DNA of 64,000 nucleotides from Chondrosia reniformis (GCA_947172415.1 OX359192.1:188501-252500), one strand, 5' to 3'; positions 29,401 through 40,412 are shown, counted from the stretch's first letter. Numbers and translations are program-made. Notes: generated by a model from the sequence alone, not told the origin.

Positions 29401-32379
29401 CTTGCATATTATTATATGTACGTACGTATATACAGTAATTAGGTATTATGCATATGAATGTATTCTTATTTACATCTTAATATGAGGATATCAAACACAG
29501 CATTAACAAAGTAGAGTTTGTCTGTGACTTCATTATGTGTAAAGATACGTATGTACACATACATATCCACTAGCACAATGCCATGCTCCTCTCTAGTTAA
29601 CTCACAGCATTGTAGAGGCTGTCATGGAGTGCTTGTCATGCTCTGCGACATTTCGTTTAAAGTACTCACAACTGTCCCTGACCTCCTCTGGAGTTGCATC
29701 ATAACCTGTGAGTGTGATGCAATACTCAATAACAGAATCTATAGCAATGAGACCAATCATAATCAAAAGGAACCTTTTTGCAGTTCATCTCTAATTTCTG
29801 TCAGAGAATACTTCCACAATCTCACTAGAGAGAGCAGATTCAGTTGTCCTTCTTCATAAGTGTTCTCTCCACAAAGCTACAGGTATTAGCAGTACAAGAC
29901 AAGACACATGCTCAGTGGCACTGCTGAAGTCACTCTTACTGACAGAACCACACACTGGTGGTACAATGACTACAGTGTGAACATACATACATACGTACGC
30001 ACAACAGCAGTATGTCAAACAGATGATGATAATCAAACGAGCTCATGTGATGTTGAATTTGATTTACCATTTTTTGCAGTCTCCTCTCATCCTTTACAAG
30101 TTGTTCTGGTATCTATGGCAACAGAAATGTCAACAGGCTGACTCATAGGAACAGACCACCCGTGAGTGTTTGTTCACACCTTGAAGGAGAGCTCTTTACT
30201 GTCCAACTGGTACTGCTTCTCTTTCCCAGACAGAACGCTGTCCATCACACACTTCTACTCGGCAGATTTGAAACAAGAGTGACTTAAATATAGTGTGACA
30301 TGTTTATGCTAGCAAAACATACGTATGATGTACTATGGAGACACTCAAATATCTGTCTGAATGATACTCTCATCTGTTTACTAACCAATCAATGTACACA
30401 TACGTAGATGTACGTACGTATGTGCGTTTATACTCACTTGTGCTTCAGTCTCCTTTAGAAAACCTTCCAAAGTCCTCCAATTCTTCTCAACCTGACAGCA
30501 AGTGCACGTAAGGTGACATGATAGCTATCAAGACACACAATACAGACACAGTGAAGTACCTTCTCCATCCTCTCCATCCTCTGCTTCTCCACTGTTTCAA
30601 TGGCAGCCATTTTTACAGTCTCGGGATCCCTCACAGCACTGGCATCGAGGTCCAGCCTACAGCAATCAGGTAGAAATGGTCCTCACTAGCAACACCCTAT
30701 TGGCAGCCATTTTACCTCTTAAATGCAGCACTCTTCAGCGTCTCACCCAAGCTCTGTTGTTCCTTGTCTAACTCCCTCAACTGCTTACTCAAGTCGCGAT
30801 ACTCCTTCACACCCGCGCTGCACAGAGGGTGAACCGGATGAGGATTATGTAACATTGCAATGAATACGATGAGCTACTTCTGTACTGCTGACCTTGCACT
30901 ACTCTGCAGCCGCTCATTGAGTAGTGACCACTCCTCCATCAGCTTCAGGAATCTAACACATACGTACAGGATAGAATGACTAATACAACAAAATACGTAC
31001 CCATTTAGACAAGCGGTCCTCCAGTATATCAATAATACAGTCAATATTCAACAGTCTGTACACATATATATGTTACATTGTATATACATAGGTACATACA
31101 TTTGAAGCATGTGCAACCATGTTTATATATCTCTGTTAGTACATACGTACATACGTAGCATTGTGTCCTTTGAGTGTGTAGGTGTGGGTGTGAAGGTGAG
31201 TACCTCTGTTGACAGGCCACAATGTGCAACTGAATAGCGCAAGACACAAGCTCTCCCGTTGACTTGTTCGCTGATGTCTTTTCAAAGTTGAATTTAGGAA
31301 CAAAATTTAATGATCCTACATTGACACATACAGGCAGTGTGCGATTATTATGGAGATATGTACACCATATAAGGAATAACAACGAGGTTCAAATATCAAT
31401 CTGTAAATGTTTGCTGAAAGATACAGCTCTATTGGTTGACTGCTAACCCCATACCAGCTAGCTTAGCTGCATGTATCTTCAGTACGTGTGATGAGAACAC
31501 TTCCATAAACTGGCAGAACCTGCTGCCTCCGGGAGTGAGTAGGAGAGAGGCAGCAATCGGAGGCACCCTTGAGGATGGATCTTCCTATACAAACCACATG
31601 GAGAGAGAGATGGAGATACATGGAGAGAGAGATGAAGAGAGAGACTGCGGTACAGGACTCACTCTAGCAATCTCTCCCAACCACTGTACGGAAGTCTTTC
31701 TGAACTGCTGCTCTTGTTTCTTATCATAAATAGGCCAACAGTTCCTACCAAATAAGGAAACGCATTACAATGTGAATACATTGACATCTTTAATGGTAGT
31801 CCAACAACTTCTCTATATTATGTAGTAGTTTGGAAGGCAGGTAGCAATTCATAGGTAGAACTTCTGTACAAAACTCACTTGAACATAAGTTTTGCTTTGT
31901 TAGAATTCAGTTTGGTGAATAGGAAGTGCACAATTATCTCCATCGCCTTGCGATTTGATTGGTCAAATATGTTCCTATGACATCATACATACATACAACA
32001 TTCAGTAAAGACAATTTTAAACCAATAATAACACTTTCTCATTATCAGATAGTTCTAACAGAAAACAGTGCTTTTGACACACAAACTTGTTAAATGGTAT
32101 TTTGTAAGTGTCTTCAAACTGCACACAGTCAAAACCAAGCAAAATCAAATTAGTGAAAAATACATCTCTCGGCTCCAGAAATGCGACACCTGGCACCTCA
32201 GTCTGCAAAGAGGCCCCACAACTAGTGCTCTTTCTAGCAGATCCAGTTAGTTTGTGGTCTGCGCTGGCCTGCAACATCGTCTTCCTCCGGCTCGAGTTCT
32301 TAAGGGACGAACTAAGTGCATGTCTCCCTTTTGGTGGCGCAACAGTAGAATTAATAGCTGTTTCTTTTCTAGCAAACAT
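26416..32379 (-). CDS. HAUS6: HAUS augmin-like complex subunit 6
   Basis: Augmin recruits gamma-tubulin to spindle microtubules for branching nucleation; HAUS6 links the complex to gamma-TuRC. Exon 1 is 32087-32379 (starts MFARKETAINS), exon 2 31879-31974, exon 3 31663-31744, then further short exons from about 31590 to 28920. Two long 3' exons follow (about 28902-28195 and 27756-26416). Joined, the N-terminus reads FFTNLILLGFDCVQFEDTYK, then NIFDQSNRKAMEIIVHFLF, NCWPIYDKKQEQQFRK and LLLTPGGSRFCQFMEVFSSH, the recognisable HAUS6 N-terminal domain. The middle exons are Lys/Glu/Gln-rich, as expected for coiled coil. The C-terminal half is Ser/Pro-rich and disordered, with two different 14-residue in-frame repeats. 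Internal exon borders between 31440 and 28920 were not all resolved. The start lies 249 bp from a divergent gene. Confidence 0.85.
27118..27482 (-). repeat. In-frame 42-bp coding minisatellite in HAUS6
   Basis: Eight to nine copies of a 42-bp unit encode SHSSHQASPTLHPA in the HAUS6 frame on the minus strand. The repeats are nearly identical at DNA level (ctggatggagagtcggagat and gcctgatgtgagctgtgaga), so copy number is probably variable. The array lies in the disordered C-terminal tail. Confidence 0.9.
28345..28515 (-). repeat. Second 42-bp coding repeat in HAUS6
   Basis: Four copies of a 42-bp unit encode TSPQHPQARATPSV-type 14-residue repeats on the minus strand. The sequence is unrelated to the other HAUS6 array but has the same period. 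Confidence 0.85.
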
Positions 32380-32628
32380 TTAAAACACTCCGTCTCATCT
32401 ATCGAAAGAAAGAGGCTTTAAGGGCTTTCATTTTCCCGCCATGTCCTTACAAAAAGAGGATTTTCCTTAATTAAGAGGGTTTAAGGCGTTTCCCAGATAC
32501 TTGGGCGCTTGAAGTAATTTTGTTTACGAAGGAAAGTCTTTGGAAAAGGCAATTTCATTCAACGTAGCGACGGATTATTAGTTTAAGAGCAACTTAAACT
32601 TTATTATCCGCAAAGGTATTGCTCTGAG
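32380..32628. promoter_or_regulatory. Divergent promoter region, HAUS6 / BrkDBD-SAM gene 1
   Basis: Only 249 bp separate the two opposed start codons, so both 5' UTRs and promoters must fit here. No TATA box is evident. The element boundaries are inference. Confidence 0.55.
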
Positions 32629-33879
32629 ATGAGTAAAACGCCACAATCCCTAAATTCTGTTCTCTTGGGGAACGCTTCCGGCGTACAGTTAGAGGCCCTC
32701 AATGGTTCTGAATCATCACCAGCTGTGGACGGCACTCAAAGTATTGTTGCAACCGCGCCATCGCGCCCACCTGCCGAAGTGTCTGCTACCTCCACTCCCA
32801 GCCACCATCTAGTATCCTCTCACCAAATCGCATCCGAGTCACCATCCGTCACACTGACTGAGGCGTTGTTACACAGTTCCTCAGCGGAGAGCTTCATTCC
32901 CAGCCAATCCAACATTAGTGTTTCCAGCTCCTGTGGGCTGGTGATCCAGGTCCAGCCCACTTCCGACTCCACTCAGCTGAGCAGTGCTGCTGTAGAGGGT
33001 CCCGCAACAGTCCACATAACTGACATCCCTCCGGTGCAGGAGGAGGTGTCTACTGGGCTGTACCCCATCCATGGAGTTCAACAGGGCGAGTTTAGGAACC
33101 CACGATGTGGACCCAAAAAGGCCTACGAGACAGAGTTCAAGTTGCAGGCTGTAGAGTTTTATAAACAAGGCCATTCCAAGATGGAGACTGCTAAATGCTT
33201 CAACGTCCATCCCCGGAGGATCCGTGAGTGGATATCAATGGAGGAGGTGTTGAAGGTCACTCCTCGGGACAGGAAGCGTGTGACCAAACGACTTCTGACT
33301 AAACTCAATGTGTCAGAGGACATGTGGACAGATGTGAAAAAGCAGATGTGCAAGAAGAGAGAGAAGATCTCAGAAGATCTCAATTCTGTAGTCATTCTCT
33401 CCAACTCATCAGCTAACAGTGACCTCTCTCCTTGGGCCTACAATCCCAGCAGTACCAGTCAGATCAGCCAACTCCACCCCCTGGCAGATCTGACCACGCC
33501 CTCTGTCCAACTCTCCTCCACCCAAGGGGACACGGCTGTCCTCACTGACACCATTAACCCGTCAGACACTGCACAGATAGACGAGGTGGAGACCACGCCC
33601 ACTTCTGCTCTACTGAACACTCCTGAAAAGCAGAATATAGACTCTTTAAGGTTGCTTTCCAAATCTCAGGTGCAAGACTTGTTGAGTGCCATGAATCTAA
33701 CCAAGTATAAGGATGACTTTGCAGCTGAGCAGGTGGATGGAGAGATTCTATCTTCCTTGGGTGAGAGAGAGCTAATCGAGTTGGGAGTCACTATTGGCCT
33801 TCACAGGATACGCTTCATGAAGATAATTCAAGGAAAACACTCTGCACAGGAAGTACTGAGACATTTTAAAGGAAGTTAA
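32629..33879 (+). CDS. BrkDBD-SAM domain protein 1 (putative transcription factor)
   Basis: Single-exon, 416 aa, starting at ATGAGTAAAACG. Residues about 156-208 form a Brinker-type helix-turn-helix: AYETEFKLQAVEFYKQGHSK, then ETAKCFNVHPRRIREW. A basic segment (DRKRVTKRLL) follows directly. Residues about 339-405 are a SAM domain (LLSAMNLTKYKDDFAAEQVD, then ELIELGVTIGLHRIRFMKII). The N-terminal and middle regions are Ser/Thr/Pro-rich and look disordered. BrkDBD domains bind DNA and SAM domains oligomerise, so a nuclear DNA-binding oligomer is a reasonable inference; targets are unknown. A paralog with the same layout lies 600 bp downstream in the opposite direction. Absence of introns is unlike most neighbours and may reflect a retrocopy or transposase-like ancestry. 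Confidence 0.8.
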   Translation: MSKTPQSLNSVLLGNASGVQLEALNGSESSPAVDGTQSIVATAPSRPPAEVSATSTPSHHLVSSHQIASESPSVTLTEALLHSSSAESFIPSQSNISVSSSCGLVIQVQPTSDSTQLSSAAVEGPATVHITDIPPVQEEVSTGLYPIHGVQQGEFRNPRCGPKKAYETEFKLQAVEFYKQGHSKMETAKCFNVHPRRIREWISMEEVLKVTPRDRKRVTKRLLTKLNVSEDMWTDVKKQMCKKREKISEDLNSVVILSNSSANSDLSPWAYNPSSTSQISQLHPLADLTTPSVQLSSTQGDTAVLTDTINPSDTAQIDEVETTPTSALLNTPEKQNIDSLRLLSKSQVQDLLSAMNLTKYKDDFAAEQVDGEILSSLGERELIELGVTIGLHRIRFMKIIQGKHSAQEVLRHFKGS

Positions 33880-34481
33880 TTATGAGAATTACCAGTTTTC
33901 ATCAAATGGACTATTCCAGTTTGTACGTGTACTTGCATCTTTATACTAATTATATTAGCTACAGTTACATATGTTTGATATGATTTATAAGGCAATACTT
34001 GAATTTCATTCACAGTTAAACTCACTAATTGACTATTTTTGATTTTAAAAATATGTTGAATGGAAAAATGGTATTTTAAATTTATGCTTCAAACTATGAC
34101 AACTAAATCTACACACTACTCAAAGAAAGGGTAACCATCGGATCCAGCCTGCCATCTACACACAGCATGCCATCTACACACAGCATGCACATTTAGTCAA
34201 ATGTTTGTATAAGAGTACAGTGCACTAATTTTAATGTGATGTATTGGTGAATATACTATTTAGATGTTTTATCAGTAGCTGAACGTTCCATAGTCAAATA
34301 CTCCAGAGTATATTTTATGTACGTATATAACTATTCTGATATAGAACTTAATATACTATAGGAATCTTTCAATAACATGCACATATAGTATAATTGAAAT
34401 GACGGAAATGATTTAAAACATTAAAAAGGGGGAAGTCAAAACTTAATGTTCAGTTGATTGTGAAAATAAAGCTACAGTTCA
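33880..34481. other. Convergent 3' intergenic region
   Basis: AT-rich spacer between the stop codons of the two BrkDBD-SAM genes. It contains a small direct repeat (catctacacacagcatgc twice near 34152-34190) and several candidate polyadenylation signals. No gene is seen. Confidence 0.6.
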
Positions 34482-35618
34482 CTAGTTATAAGACAGTCCA
34501 TCAGTGCAATGTGCCCTCATCATTCTGTGCTTATGTAGTATGTCTGCAGCTGAAGACGTCCCATCTCTGAGTTTAAGCAGTCTCAGCCGATGAAGACGAC
34601 TATCCACTTTTAGCTCCAGCAGTTCCTCGTCTCCTAGGCAACTCAATAGCTCTCCGTCAACCTGTTCTTCCAAGAACTTCTCTTTGTACTTACTCAGATT
34701 CATTGCATCAAGCAGCCTCCCTACTTGATCTTCATCCATCAACTTGAGAAACCTAATGTTTCTCTGCGCACTATCACTTGAAGAACAATCCTGTCCCTGA
34801 CTGCTTACCATGTGTGGTCCTTCCGACTGGAGTACCAGAGAAGGACCAGACAGTTTAGCAGACTCAAGGTGACTTGAACTGGAGTACTCGAGTGAGCTTC
34901 CCTTGTTACTGGACCAGGAGCTCTGCGATGGGATGGCACCTGACACTGGTGAGTTGCCATGGAAATCACTAGTGAGGGTCTCAGAGATGGGAGGTGGCAG
35001 TGTCTGTATGCCCAAAGGAGACGATCCGTCCTTCATCACATCTGCTGTATGATCTATGTTTAGCGGGGATTGGTGAGCCGACACGGGTATCTCTAAAGAT
35101 TCGACATTGAGCTGATCCAAGAAACGTCTTGTAACTCTTTTCCTTTCTTTGGGTGAGCTTCTTAAAATGCTCTCCTTTTGAATCCACTCTTGCACTCTCT
35201 TGCGATGAATGCCAAATGCCTTAGCAGCCGCCGCTTTAGTAGAACCACTTTTGTAATAGTCTACCACGCTAAGCTTAAATTGTGTGTCGAAGGATCTTCT
35301 GGGTCGACGCGTGTGGTCATACTCGGTCGGAGATTCGGACCGTTTGGCGCTGGGGTCCAGAAGAATGGAAAAGTAGTTCTGTTCGCCAGGGCGACTAGCT
35401 AAAAGTGGTGACTCTGTTTTCGATAGACTACCATCGGACTTAGTGGTCGAGTTGGCACAGCCGCTTGTAACTACCGAAGCGCTACTACTTGAGGGACCTC
35501 TAACTTGAGAGGAAGACTGATCGCGCTCCGTCGCCAGTTCCCGACCAAAACTGACTAAAAGAGATTCGTCGCCAACTTTAAGATCATTACAATTCTCTTC
35601 AACTCTCTGAATATCCAT
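34482..35618 (-). CDS. BrkDBD-SAM domain protein 2 (putative transcription factor)
   Basis: Single-exon, 378 aa, starting MDIQRVEENC. The Brinker-type helix-turn-helix is at residues about 105-152 (RRSFDTQFKLSVVDYYKSGS, then AAAKAFGIHRKRVQEWIQKE). It is followed by the same basic extension as its paralog (KERKRVTRRFLDQLNV against DRKRVTKRLLTKLNV). The C-terminal SAM domain is at about 288-350 (LLDAMNLSKYKEKFLEEQVD ... LRLLKL). The linkers are Ser-rich and not alignable with gene 1, so the duplication is old while both domains are preserved. It shares a 118-bp head-to-head spacer with SDHAF4. Confidence 0.8.
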   Translation of the reverse strand: MDIQRVEENCNDLKVGDESLLVSFGRELATERDQSSSQVRGPSSSSASVVTSGCANSTTKSDGSLSKTESPLLASRPGEQNYFSILLDPSAKRSESPTEYDHTRRPRRSFDTQFKLSVVDYYKSGSTKAAAAKAFGIHRKRVQEWIQKESILRSSPKERKRVTRRFLDQLNVESLEIPVSAHQSPLNIDHTADVMKDGSSPLGIQTLPPPISETLTSDFHGNSPVSGAIPSQSSWSSNKGSSLEYSSSSHLESAKLSGPSLVLQSEGPHMVSSQGQDCSSSDSAQRNIRFLKLMDEDQVGRLLDAMNLSKYKEKFLEEQVDGELLSCLGDEELLELKVDSRLHRLRLLKLRDGTSSAADILHKHRMMRAHCTDGLSYN

Positions 35619-35736
35619 TGAATTTGAGCAGTTAATCGGAACGCTTGAGGCACATTATTTAGACGCCCACGTCCCTTTGGTACTCACGTGACGCAATCAA
35701 CAGAACCTGCGAGGCGCACATCGTAGGTTTACTTAC
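35619..35736. promoter_or_regulatory. Divergent promoter region, BrkDBD-SAM gene 2 / SDHAF4
   Basis: The two start codons face away from each other across 118 bp, so the transcripts must share one promoter region. A CACGTGACGC stretch near 35686 resembles an E-box or CRE-like site; this is suggestive only. Confidence 0.5.
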
Positions 35737-36033
35737 ATGGCACAGGTTGCAGGACTAAGCGGCTATTATCATCGGATTTTTATAAGGATAACAAATGTAG
35801 TAAAAACGTTTTCGACTAAAGGACGAGTCACTGGTGGCGAGGGCAGCACAGAATTGCCTTTCACGCCAAAGAACAAGCCAGTGATAGAGAGGCATCCGGA
35901 TCAGGAAAAGGAACCACTCCCGGAATGGCCGGATGGTGTAAACCCATTGACAGGCGAACGAGGGGGACCCAGCGGACCCGAACCGACTCGATACGGAGAT
36001 TGGGAGAGGAAGGGACGCGTGACAGACTTTTAA
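35737..36033 (+). CDS. SDHAF4: Succinate dehydrogenase assembly factor 4, mitochondrial
   Basis: Single-exon, 98 aa. SDHAF4 chaperones the flavinylated SDHA subunit before complex II assembly. The C-terminus carries the family signature: WPDGVNPLTGERGGPSGPEP, then TRYGDWERKGRVTDF. The N-terminus (RIFIRITNVVKTFSTKGR) is basic and lacks acids, as expected for a mitochondrial presequence. Length fits the family, about 100 residues. The start at 35737 is the first ATG after the divergent spacer. Confidence 0.93.
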   Translation: MAQVAGLSGYYHRIFIRITNVVKTFSTKGRVTGGEGSTELPFTPKNKPVIERHPDQEKEPLPEWPDGVNPLTGERGGPSGPEPTRYGDWERKGRVTDF

Positions 36034-36155
36034 ATTTTTAATTATAAAGAACTTTTCATTACATGGATATACAGCTCTTACTATTAATTATATAGTATTA
36101 TAGGTGTGCCATTTCCCTAGGGGAAGCCCCACGTAGGCGCTTATTTGGATAGCGG

Positions 36156-38882
36156 ATGAAACAAAGAACAAAGCGAAACGTCATGAAGGTGATCAGTGTT
36201 AGCATCGTCCTGATGGCTGTGATAGTTTTGATTTACAAGTTTGGACTGAGCTCGGGAAAGAGCCAGCTTGACGTGGAAAGTAAGGAGTTTAATCCTGACG
36301 CGTTTAATCCTGAGGTGTTTAACGTAAAGGAAGATGCGGTAGTGACCGAGAGGGTGTATATGGATGTTGCAATCGGTGACGCCGATCCTCAGAGGATCAC
36401 AATCGGATTGTTCGGAGCTATGACACCCAAAACAGTCAACAATTTCGTAGCACTCTGCACCCACAAAGTAGGTCGCACAGTATTTATAGCAACAATAATG
36501 TAATAATGGATTCCTAACTACATGTAATTGTACAAATGTGGTATACATATGTACTAGCTGATTGGTGTGATATTTATATAACATTACTCAATTACATTAC
36601 ACAAAAAACATTACACAATGAATCTATATTCTCTCCATCGAATGTATACGTATAGGATAGTATTTAGGATTGTCATTCACTCCTCATTCTGAGATGTACT
36701 GTATGTCGTATAATAGATTACATACACTGATATACACTATGTTACATAGACCATTATCTGTAGTGGCACAATGTATTTATCCTCCTTGTAGCTTGGCTAT
36801 GGCTATAGGGAGAGCACATTTCATCGTGTCATTGCCAATTTCATGATGCAAGGAGGAGACTTTACAAAACATGACGGCACAGGAGGTGTGTAGGTTTCAC
36901 CCAGAGACACACCCACCAGTAGACACGCCCACCAGTAGACACGCCCATCAGTAGACACGCCCATCAGTAGACACGCCCACCAGTAGACACACCCACCAGT
37001 AGATACACATCCTATATAATAGGAAGCCTTTATTCGTCTTTTGCACACTCACACAACTTGTAACAAGTACACACCCACCAAGACACACCCACTGGGACAT
37101 GGTACACACCCACCAAGACACACCCACTGGGACATGGTACACACCCACCAAGACACACCCACTGGGACATGGTACACGCCCACCAAGACACACCCACTGG
37201 GACATGGTACACACCCACCAAGACACGCCCACTGGGACATGGTACACGCCCACCAAGACACACCCACTGGGACATGGTACACGCCCACCAAGACACACCC
37301 ACTGGGACATGGTACACGCCCACCAAGACACACCCACTGGGACATGGTACACGCCCACCAAGACACGCCCACTGGGACATGGTACACGCCCACCAAGACA
37401 CACCCACTGGGACATGGTACACGCCCACCAAGACACACCCACTGGGACATGGTACACGCCCACCAAGACACGCCCACTGGGACATGGTACACGCCCACCT
37501 CCTCTCTTTCCCATTGTAGGGTACAGTATATACGGCGAAAGCTTTCCAGATGAGAACTTTGTCCTGAAGCACTATGGACCCGGTTGGGTCTGTATGGCAA
37601 ATGCAGGTCCAGACACCAACGGCTCACAGTTTTACATAACTGTTGTCAAGTGTCCTTGGATTGATGGGACACACACGTGTTTTGGAAAGGTGCTTGATGG
37701 AATGGTACGTTGAGTTATGCATGTCACAGTTCTGAGACTGTAGCTAGCAGGGCTGCATAGAGGGGGGTGGGGCATTCGCATGTCACAGTTCTGAGACTGT
37801 AGCTAGCAGGGCTGCATAGAGGGGGGTGGGGCATTCGCATGTCACAGTTCTGAGACTGTAGCTAGCAGGGCTGCATAGAGGGGGGTGGGGCATTTGCATG
37901 TCACAGTTCTGAGACTGTAGCTAGCAGGGCTGCATAGAGGGGGGTGGGGTATTCGCATGTCACAGTTCTGAGACTGTAGCTAGCAGGGCTGCATAGAGGG
38001 GGGTGGGGCATTCACATGTCACAGTTCTGAGACTGTAGCTAGCAGGGCTGCATAGAGGGGGGTGGGGCATTCGCATGTCACAGTTCTGAGACTGTAGCTA
38101 GCAGGGCTGCATAGAGGGGGGTGGGGTATTCGCATGTCACAGTTCTGAGACTGTAGCTAGCAGGGCTGCATAGAGGGGGTGGGGTATTCGCATGTCACAG
38201 TTCTGAGACTGTAGCTAGCAGGGCTGCATAGAGGGGGGTGGGGTATTCGCATGTCACAGTTCTGAGACTGTAGCTAGCAGGGCTGCATAGAGGGGGGTGG
38301 GGCATTCGCATGTCACAGTTCTGAGACTGTAGCTAGCAGGGCTGCATAGAGGGGGTGGGGCATTCGCATGTCACAGTTCTGAGACTGTAGTTAGCAGGGC
38401 TGCATAGAGGGGGGTGGGGCATTCGCATGTCACAGTTCTGAGACTGTAGCTAGCAGGGCTGCATAGAGGGGGGTGGGGCATTCGCATGTCACAGTTCTGA
38501 GACTGTAGCTAGCAGGGCTGCATAGAGGGGGGTGGGGTATTTAATTAATTGGGTGTAAATTTCACAATGCCTGCACAAGGGTATGATGTACTATGGCATT
38601 AAACCATATCTCACTGTATTACACCAGCCAATAGAGCAAGGTTTATATTGGTTGGGGGACCAAAGTTCCATTAAAATGTGGCCAGTAAAACTTCTCCATT
38701 TATAGTACGCTTTGTATTATGTAATTATCTAGGATCAAGTCTACAAAGCTTGCAACGAAGTGAAGACAGATGCAAGAGACCGTCCTGTGGAACCAGTGAC
38801 TATTGTAGACTGTGGCACACTGCCCATGGTGAAGCCATTCAAAGTAGCCAAGGCTGGAACAGGAGAGACAGCCACACTATAA
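36156..38882 (+). CDS. Membrane-anchored or secreted cyclophilin-type peptidyl-prolyl isomerase (cyclophilin B-like)
   Basis: Four exons (36156-36467, 36792-36885, 37520-37704, 38733-38882) give 741 bp, 246 aa. The N-terminus has a basic start then one hydrophobic segment ([20 protein letters not shown]), a signal peptide or anchor that would place the enzyme in the secretory pathway. The isomerase domain has the expected [20 protein letters not shown], then [10 protein letters not shown] in the form [13 protein letters not shown], then [16 protein letters not shown]. The catalytic Arg of FHRV and the Phe/Met/Gln of FMMQGG are present. The active-site Trp position reads W in [13 protein letters not shown]; the usual HLDGKHVVFG His is diverged. 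Both later introns are dominated by minisatellites. Confidence 0.9.
36897..37005. repeat. Short tandem repeat in cyclophilin intron 2, first block
   Basis: About six copies of an 18-bp unit of the type cacgcccaccagtagaca. It lies just after exon 2 and before the 35-bp array at 37064-37500. Confidence 0.85.
37064..37500. repeat. 35-bp minisatellite in cyclophilin intron 2, about 12 copies
   Basis: Unit with gggacatggtacacacccac then caagacacacccact, with a/g variants (acacccacc or acgcccacc) scattered among the copies. The array ends about 20 bp before the 3' splice site of exon 3. Confidence 0.93.
37721..38540. repeat. 59-bp minisatellite in cyclophilin intron 3, about 14 copies
   Basis: The unit contains tgtcacagttctgagactgt, agctagcagggctgcataga and ggggggtggggcattcgca. 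Period is 59, and copies with one G fewer are 58. Copies are almost identical, with c/t variation in gcattcgca or gtattcgca, which indicates recent expansion. Confidence 0.95.
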
Positions 38883-38993
38883 GTGCTAGATCCTTCTACA
38901 CAAAATTTTAAACTTACTAGGAGTAATAATTTATTTGCTTCCAACAAGAACTCAAGAATTGTTAAAATATAAATTTATTATTTATAAAGTAAA

Positions 38994-40412
38994 TCATGGT
39001 GATGACTCTCTCCAGTCTACTACATGTGAAGTGTTTGAATGATTGTTTTCTAGTTTTAAAAGTTGGAACTGGGATTGATGAGATTCACAAAGTGAAGGAA
39101 TGAGGGGTGCCACTTCCAAATTAGGAGATATCTCCTCATCAGACTCAAGGGGCGTGTCTTCATTTAAACTAAGGGGTGTGTCCTCATCAGACTCAGGGGG
39201 CGTGTCTCCATCCAAACTAAGGGGTGTGTCCTCATTAGATTCAGGGGGCATGTCTCCATCCAAACTAAGGGGTGTGTCCTCATTAGAGCTAATGGGTGTG
39301 TCTCTACATGAAGTAGGAGGTAGCCTCTCCTCACTGCTAATTGACCCAGATACTCGTTGGGGCTTCAGCTGCTCTCTTAGAAATGCTCCTATAGGGAAGA
39401 AGGTCGTGCTACTAACAGAATCAGCTGTTAACAGACAATGATATGTTTAAACATTAACAATATGAGCTATGCTAGTATTGATGGACATCTTTTATGGTTG
39501 CCATGGCAATATACTCTCACTTTTCTCCCTTTCATTCATCTGCTTCAACATGTGCTTGAACTCTGCTTCTTCAACCATCTTTTCACTCTCACTTAAAGGA
39601 AAGCTGTCCAAATAGTAAGACAAGGTTATATTTGTGTGCACACTGAATTATTAAGAATACCTATATACCGTAATTCTGGGGGAAAAATTTTCATGTTGAA
39701 ATATTTTCATGGGTTGAGCCAACCACGAAAATATTTTAACAACGAAAATTTCCCAAATTACAGTACCACAAGCTTATATACATTTACAATACATACATAC
39801 ATACAATAAAGCCTGCGAACCTATATATCATTAATCTGATGTGTATGTACCTCTCGACAATGTCTCTTTTCTGTCCACACTTTGCACACAATCCACCCTG
39901 CCTGGCACAGCTGGAGCACATTGTATAGTAAGCCTGCCTGACTGTCTTCTGTCCACAGCCAACACTACAAACATGCAAAGGATCAGTGACACCATAAGTA
40001 GCTGTTTGTGAACGCCTTAACTCGTGTAATGACGGCCTTTGGAAGTCCAGCTATATGGTTAAGGGGGATTACCCTTTTAAATGATATAAAATATATACAG
40101 TAAGTATCTATCTAACACACAATTTATTATAACTATGAGAAGACAGGGGAGATTACACGAAACTTCTTTCTTTCTTTTATCTTTTCTACAATTTTTAACA
40201 ACAAACCATTTCTTTGGCGTTTTCAAAGGTTTGTATTTCTTGTAAGCTATTTTCCAGTCTATTATATCCTTGCATCGAACACACACTCCGCCAATAGTCA
40301 ACGAATTGATCTTCTTGGTTCTGTCGCTGGTATCGTGCATGTTGTTTCGATACTTCTTTACATTCTGGTACTTTTGGCCTGTTTTCTTTGAGTTACCACC
40401 TCGAGTGCTCAT
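38994..40412 (-). CDS. C9orf85-family protein with repeat-rich C-terminal extension
   Basis: Four exons on the minus strand (40207-40412, 39851-39964, 39521-39603, 38994-39424) total 834 bp, 277 aa. The first two exons give the conserved small domain of the C9orf85 (DUF2039) family. It has a basic N-terminus with KYQNVKKYRNN and TKKINSLTIGGVCVRCKDII, then WKIAYKKYKPL, KKCVGCGQKTV and YYTMCSSCARQGGLCAKCGQ. Paired CxxC motifs suggest zinc binding. The cellular role of the family is not established. The two C-terminal exons are not part of the usual short family member: a Glu/Lys helix (EEAEFKHMLKQMNER), then an acidic repeat region built from DTPLSLDGDMPPESNE-like units. The first codon is 100 bp from the divergent KXD1 start. 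Confidence 0.85.
39130..39310 (-). repeat. In-frame acidic coding repeat in the C9orf85-like gene
   Basis: Repeats of aaggggtgtgtcctcatcag and actcagggggcgtgtctcca on the plus strand encode DTPLSL(D/N)GDTPPES(D/N)E units in the minus-strand frame. About four copies are seen, diverged at single bases. Confidence 0.85.

Noticed and set aside
36948-37713. Open frames of up to about 200 residues in cyclophilin intron 2
   Set aside because: Products of the 35-bp minisatellite, bounded by good cyclophilin splice sites.
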